Source of the DNA: Nocardioides cynanchi
Lineage (GTDB): Bacteria; Actinomycetota; Actinomycetes; Propionibacteriales; Nocardioidaceae
Direction: 5' to 3'
Length of the DNA stretch: 64,000 nt
Assembly: GCF_008761635.1 (NCBI RefSeq)
Contig: NZ_CP044344.1
Location: 3,224,001 to 3,288,000 of the forward strand
How positions within the stretch are numbered: position 1 is the first letter of the stretch; each line of letters begins with the position of its first letter. The notes under the pieces were generated by a model. It was given only the letters and a program-made list of their open reading frames with translations. It had not been told where the DNA came from and searched no databases. Below, piece after piece: positions 60,651 to 64,000 of the stretch. A program made the translations under genes and the position numbers.

Positions 60651-61925
60651 TCAGCGCTGCGGGCGGTTGATCCGCAGGGCCGCCTCGCCGAGGTTGATCA
60701 CGGCGCCCGAACCGTCGAGCAGCGTGATCCGGAGGGCCACGACCGAGATGCCGGTCCTGGTCTTGGTGACCACCTTGCGCTCGAGCTTGGCCACGCCCGG
60801 GATCTCGAGCACGCCCGAGGGCGGGAACGTCTGGGTCTGGCCGCCGGCGGTGATGCTGCCGAGCTGCGTGCCCTTGGCGGTACGGACCCAGCCGTGGGAC
60901 GTGCGGGTCACGTTCGCCTTGCCGACGATGGCGTTGACGATCAGCTGCCCGCCGCCGAGGTTGATCCGGGCGATCTTGGCGCGCTCGAACCCGTGGGCGC
61001 TGCCGTTGCCCTGGCTACCCTTCTGCGCCGAGGCGAGCCCGCTGACCACGAGCTGCCCGCCGACGTTCAGGCTGGCCAGCGACTTGGTCCGGACGACGCC
61101 ACCGGTGCCGAGGCACCCCATCAGGGACAGCGGGTTGGGGCCGCTGTGCACGAGGTCGGTCAGGGCCGACACGACCCGGGTCGCGTTGGAGTGGCCGCGG
61201 AAGATCCCGCCGGTGAGCCCGTCGTTCAGCTGGGCGTGGCTCAGCGCCACCTTGACCGAGGTCCCCGTGGGAACGACGTCGATCCGCAGGGCGAGCGCCT
61301 TGGCCGACGCGGCGTGGTCACCGTGGGAGGTCGCGCTGGTCCCGAGCGAGATGGTGGCCAGGCCGGGGACGGTGACCGGCTGGTTGGGCGTCGGTGCCGG
61401 GACGTTCTGCGGCGGCCCGACCGGGGGCGTGAAGGTGATGCTGCCGATCGCGGTGTCGGTGCTCGAGTGGAAGCCGGACCCGTCGTGGAACGCCTTGGCG
61501 GTCGACCTGATCGCGTTCACGCTCAGGGTGCCCAGCCCGCTGGAGGCGAGGGTGAGCTGAGCGATGGTGTGGCGGGCGTGCGAGGCGACCACGCCGTGCC
61601 GTGCGGTGGTCCAGACCCGGGTCTTGACGCCCGAGGCCGTGCCCAGGCCCGGCACCGTGGCGTCGGCGACGTCGTTGGTGCGGTTCAGGCCCGCCAGGTC
61701 GGTGCAGCCGATGTGCTGGTAGGCCGTGGTGCCCGAGCTGGCGGGCAGCTGGCCGCCGATGATCCGGGTGCCGTAACCCGAGCCCTGGAAGGCGTACGTC
61801 GTTGCCCGGGTGCGGTCGGAGGTGCTGTGGGAGGTGTCGGCTGCGAAGCCCGGACCGGTCGTGGTGAGGGCGAGACCGGCGCAGAGTGCGCCGACCCCGA
61901 TGGTGAGGGGTGTACGTGCGTTCAT
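60651..61925 (-). CDS. Secreted choice-of-anchor P family protein
   Basis: 424 residues from the ATG at 61925, which has GGAG upstream; an ATG at 61937 is too close to its own site. Signal peptide of about 30 residues (LTIGVGALCAGLALTTTGPGFA). The body is beta-rich with repeated LASSGLGTLSVNAIRSTAKA and GGGQLIVNAIVGKANVTRTSHGW patterns, characteristic of choice-of-anchor P. It is probably a surface or wall-linked protein. It is divergent from hutH. Confidence 0.75.
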   Translation of the reverse strand: MNARTPLTIGVGALCAGLALTTTGPGFAADTSHSTSDRTRATTYAFQGSGYGTRIIGGQLPASSGTTAYQHIGCTDLAGLNRTNDVADATVPGLGTASGVKTRVWTTARHGVVASHARHTIAQLTLASSGLGTLSVNAIRSTAKAFHDGSGFHSSTDTAIGSITFTPPVGPPQNVPAPTPNQPVTVPGLATISLGTSATSHGDHAASAKALALRIDVVPTGTSVKVALSHAQLNDGLTGGIFRGHSNATRVVSALTDLVHSGPNPLSLMGCLGTGGVVRTKSLASLNVGGQLVVSGLASAQKGSQGNGSAHGFERAKIARINLGGGQLIVNAIVGKANVTRTSHGWVRTAKGTQLGSITAGGQTQTFPPSGVLEIPGVAKLERKVVTKTRTGISVVALRITLLDGSGAVINLGEAALRINRPQR

Positions 61926-62115
61926 GTGGTGCTCCATTTCCCCGTGTTTGAGACTGTCTTAACGAAGCCCTGACGTGGGGGTCACGCCTGCGGACGGCGA
62001 GGAAGCCCGATTTTACGTCCGGTAGGGGCGGGTGGCGACGGGCACGCGGATGACCCGGGCCTGACCTCGACTTAGGACTTCCTTGATGTTGACGGCGGGC
62101 CGGAGCCACCTTCTT

Positions 62116-62133
62116 TGTCTCGGATCCCAGACA
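62116..62133. promoter_or_regulatory. Palindrome upstream of hutH, possible IclR/HutR operator
   Basis: TGTCT (62116-62120) and AGACA (62129-62133) are inverted around CGGATCCC, itself nearly palindromic. It lies 54 bases before the hutH start. TCTCGGATCCCAGA agrees at 10 of 14 positions with the HutR site I recall from Corynebacterium resistens (TCTGwwATwCCAGA). That recollection is unchecked. Confidence 0.55.
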
Positions 62134-62187
62134 GCGGGAGGCGCGGGCCGCTGGTGCCGTGCCCGCGACCGGGAGTTGGATGACGGC

Positions 62188-63750
62188 ATGGAGACGGTGC
62201 ACGTGGGCGTGGGTCCGGTCTCGTTCGCGGAGGTCGTCGCAGTGACCCGCGACGGTGCGGCGGTCGAGCTGACCGAGGAGGCGCTGGCCGCCATCGATCG
62301 GGCCCGGGCCGTCGTCGATCGGCTGGCGTCGGCGCCCGACCCGGCGTACGGGATCTCGACCGGCTTCGGGGCGCTGGCGACGCGCCACATCCCCACCGAG
62401 CGCCGCGAGCAGCTGCAGCGCTCGCTGATCCGCTCGCACGCAGCCGGCTCCGGCCCCGAGGTCGAGCGCGAGGTGGTGCGCGGCCTGATGCTGCTGCGCC
62501 TCTCGACGCTGGCGACGGGGCACACCGGCGTACGACGTGAGACGGCGCTGCTGCTCGCCGCCGTCCTGTCCGCGGGGATCACGCCGGTGGTGCGCGAGTA
62601 CGGCTCCCTGGGCTGCTCCGGCGACCTCGCGCCGCTGGCGCACTGTGCCCTCGCGCTGATGGGGGAGGGCGACGTCCGTGACAGCTCCGGCGAGCTGGTC
62701 CCCGCGGCGCAGGCCCTGGCCGTGGCCGGCCTGGCGCCCGTCCAGCTCGCCGCCAAGGAGGGCCTGGCCCTGATCAACGGCACCGACGGAATGCTGGGGA
62801 TGCTGGTGCTCGCGATCACCGACCTGCGCCGGCTGCTCGCGACCGCCGACATCGCGGCCGCCATGAGCGTCGAGGCGCAGATGGGCACCGACCGGGTCTT
62901 CGCCGCGGACCTCCAGGAGCTGCGCCCGCAGGTCGGGCAGGCACTGTCGGCCGCCAACCTGCGCGCCCTCCTCGCCGGCTCCGGGGTGATGGCGAGCCAC
63001 CGCGAGGACAAGGTGCACCGGGTCCAGGACGCCTACTCCCTGCGCTGCTCGCCCCAGGTGCACGGCGCCGCCCGCGACACCGTGGAGCACGCCGCCCTCG
63101 TCGCCGAGCGCGAGCTGGCCAGCGCGGTCGACAACCCCGTGGTCCTGGCGGAGGACGGGCGGGTCGAGTCCAACGGCAACTTCCACGGCGCCCCCGTGGC
63201 CTACGTGCTCGACTTCCTGGCGATCGTCGCGGCCGACGTGGCCTCGATCTCCGAGCGGCGCAGCGACCGGTTCCTGGACCGGGCGCGCAACCACGACCTG
63301 CCGCCGTTCCTCGCGGACGACCCAGGCGTCGACAGCGGCCTGATGATCGCGCAGTACACCCAGGCCGCGATCGTCTCCGAGCTCAAGCGTCTCGCCGTCC
63401 CGGCCAGCGTCGACTCGATCCCGTCGAGCGCGATGCAGGAGGACCACGTGTCGATGGGCTGGTCGGCCGCTCGCAAGCTCCGGCGCTCCGTCGACGGGCT
63501 CACTCGGGTGGTGGCCATCGAGCTGATGACCGCCGCCCGCGCGCTCACCCTGCGGACCACGACCGGTCCGACCGCCGGCACCACGCCCGCGCCGGCCACC
63601 GGTGCCGTCGTACGCCTGCTGGCCGAGCGCGGCATCGGCGTCCCCGGGCCCGACCGTTTCCTGTCTCCCGAGATCGAGGCTGCCGTGGCGCTCGTCGCCT
63701 CGGGCGCCGTCCTGTCCGCCGTCGAAGAAGTGATCGGAGAGCTCGCATGA
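62188..63750 (+). CDS. hutH: Histidine ammonia-lyase
   Basis: 520 residues from the ATG at 62188; the longer open frame upstream is not needed. The MIO-forming triad is Cys-Ser-Gly ([14 protein letters not shown], residues 143-145) rather than the usual Ala-Ser-Gly. Catalytic Tyr54 lies in [16 protein letters not shown] and the NGNFHG motif are intact. It removes ammonia from histidine to give urocanate. The stop overlaps the hutU start (ATGA). Confidence 0.95.
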   Translation: METVHVGVGPVSFAEVVAVTRDGAAVELTEEALAAIDRARAVVDRLASAPDPAYGISTGFGALATRHIPTERREQLQRSLIRSHAAGSGPEVEREVVRGLMLLRLSTLATGHTGVRRETALLLAAVLSAGITPVVREYGSLGCSGDLAPLAHCALALMGEGDVRDSSGELVPAAQALAVAGLAPVQLAAKEGLALINGTDGMLGMLVLAITDLRRLLATADIAAAMSVEAQMGTDRVFAADLQELRPQVGQALSAANLRALLAGSGVMASHREDKVHRVQDAYSLRCSPQVHGAARDTVEHAALVAERELASAVDNPVVLAEDGRVESNGNFHGAPVAYVLDFLAIVAADVASISERRSDRFLDRARNHDLPPFLADDPGVDSGLMIAQYTQAAIVSELKRLAVPASVDSIPSSAMQEDHVSMGWSAARKLRRSVDGLTRVVAIELMTAARALTLRTTTGPTAGTTPAPATGAVVRLLAERGIGVPGPDRFLSPEIEAAVALVASGAVLSAVEEVIGELA

Positions 63751-64000
63751 CCGACTCCAACCCGCGCCTCCCCATCCACGCCCCCCACGGGACCGAGCTG
63801 TCGGCGAAGAGCTGGCAGACCGAGGCGCCGCTGCGGATGCTGATGAACAACCTCGACCCCGATGTCGCCGAGCGGCCCGAGGACCTCGTCGTGTACGGCG
63901 GCACCGGCAAGGCCGCGCGGTCCTGGCCGGCGTACGACGCGCTGCTGGCCTCGCTGCGCGACCTCGAGGACGACGAGACCCTGCTCGTGCAGTCCGGCAA
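63747..64000 (+). CDS. hutU: Urocanate hydratase, N-terminal end (truncated by window)
   Basis: 84 residues visible, from the ATG at 63747 overlapping the hutH stop. [40 protein letters not shown] and ETLLVQSGK are the usual start of urocanase. It adds water to urocanate in the second step of histidine degradation, using NAD+ as a bound cofactor. The rest lies beyond the window. Confidence 0.95.
   Translation, partial: MTDSNPRLPIHAPHGTELSAKSWQTEAPLRMLMNNLDPDVAERPEDLVVYGGTGKAARSWPAYDALLASLRDLEDDETLLVQSG

Noticed and set aside
62083..62187. Longer hutH start
   Set aside because: The extra 35 residues do not match the family and fill the regulatory region with the palindrome.

Overview
The window is very GC-rich, densely packed DNA of an actinobacterium, most likely Nocardioides or a close relative in the Propionibacteriales. 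I infer this from the codon usage (almost all third positions G or C), frequent GTG starts, an F420 enzyme (NpdG), a mycothiol-dependent-type MDMPI protein, a mycobacterial-type Dcd with the bifunctional signature, an EtfD-like Fe-S oxidoreductase, FadE5-like acyl-CoA dehydrogenase, and actinobacterial small families (DUF6458, the CG0192-like maltokinase cap). I see no phage, plasmid, insertion sequence, rRNA or CRISPR array. The one RNA gene I can support is tRNA-Gly(CCC) at 52064-52136.

Layout. 1-5.1 kb: tail of a radical SAM/SPASM protein, globin, small enzymes, a nine-unit tandem repeat (1801-2110), a relic of a ketopantoate reductase, and a FUSC exporter. 5.2-14.7 kb: cold-shock protein, uracil glycosylase-like protein, Ser/Thr kinase, winged-helix and cyclase-like pair, NERD protein, secreted phosphatase-fold lipoprotein, CorA. 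14.8-23.1 kb: a catabolic region, with an APC permease, IclR regulator and amidohydrolase facing a five-gene operon (CaiB CoA-transferase, citryl-CoA lyase-like, LigB, LigA, quinone-type oxidoreductase) across a near-perfect palindrome. 23.2-31.2 kb: GAF-ATPase, M29 aminopeptidase, and a four-gene redox operon (phytoene desaturase-like oxidase, SDR, zinc alcohol dehydrogenase, SRPBCC). 31.3-36.2 kb: small proteins, a PD40 beta-propeller, phosphoglucomutase. 36.3-40.2 kb: two overlapping esterases, MarR and rhodanese around a large palindrome, and an ATP-grasp protein. 40.2-47.6 kb: SDR, MDMPI, secreted protein, MOSC, 2H phosphoesterase, a frameshifted photolyase and a DEAD-box helicase. 47.6-59 kb: exporter, FadE5-like dehydrogenase, Rrf2 regulator, a frameshifted DUF2461 gene, hairpin repeats beside tRNA-Gly, Dcd and NpdG, an RHH/beta-solenoid/small basic protein operon, and an EtfD-like oxidoreductase with a repeated SLFD tail. 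59-64 kb: IclR regulator, two envelope proteins, and the start of a histidine utilisation operon (hutH, hutU).

Best candidates for something undescribed are: (1) the RHH regulator / cytosolic 18-residue-repeat beta-solenoid / 42-residue basic protein operon with its own TGACATCA operators; (2) the ring-cleavage plus CoA-transferase plus citryl-CoA lyase catabolic cluster; (3) the word GTACGACGT, found by eye at least 20 times on the two strands and often forcing rare codons; (4) covarying hairpins at an exact 79-nt period next to tRNA-Gly; and (5) the SLFD repeat tail of the EtfD-like protein. All family assignments are from reading sequence and memory, with no database search.
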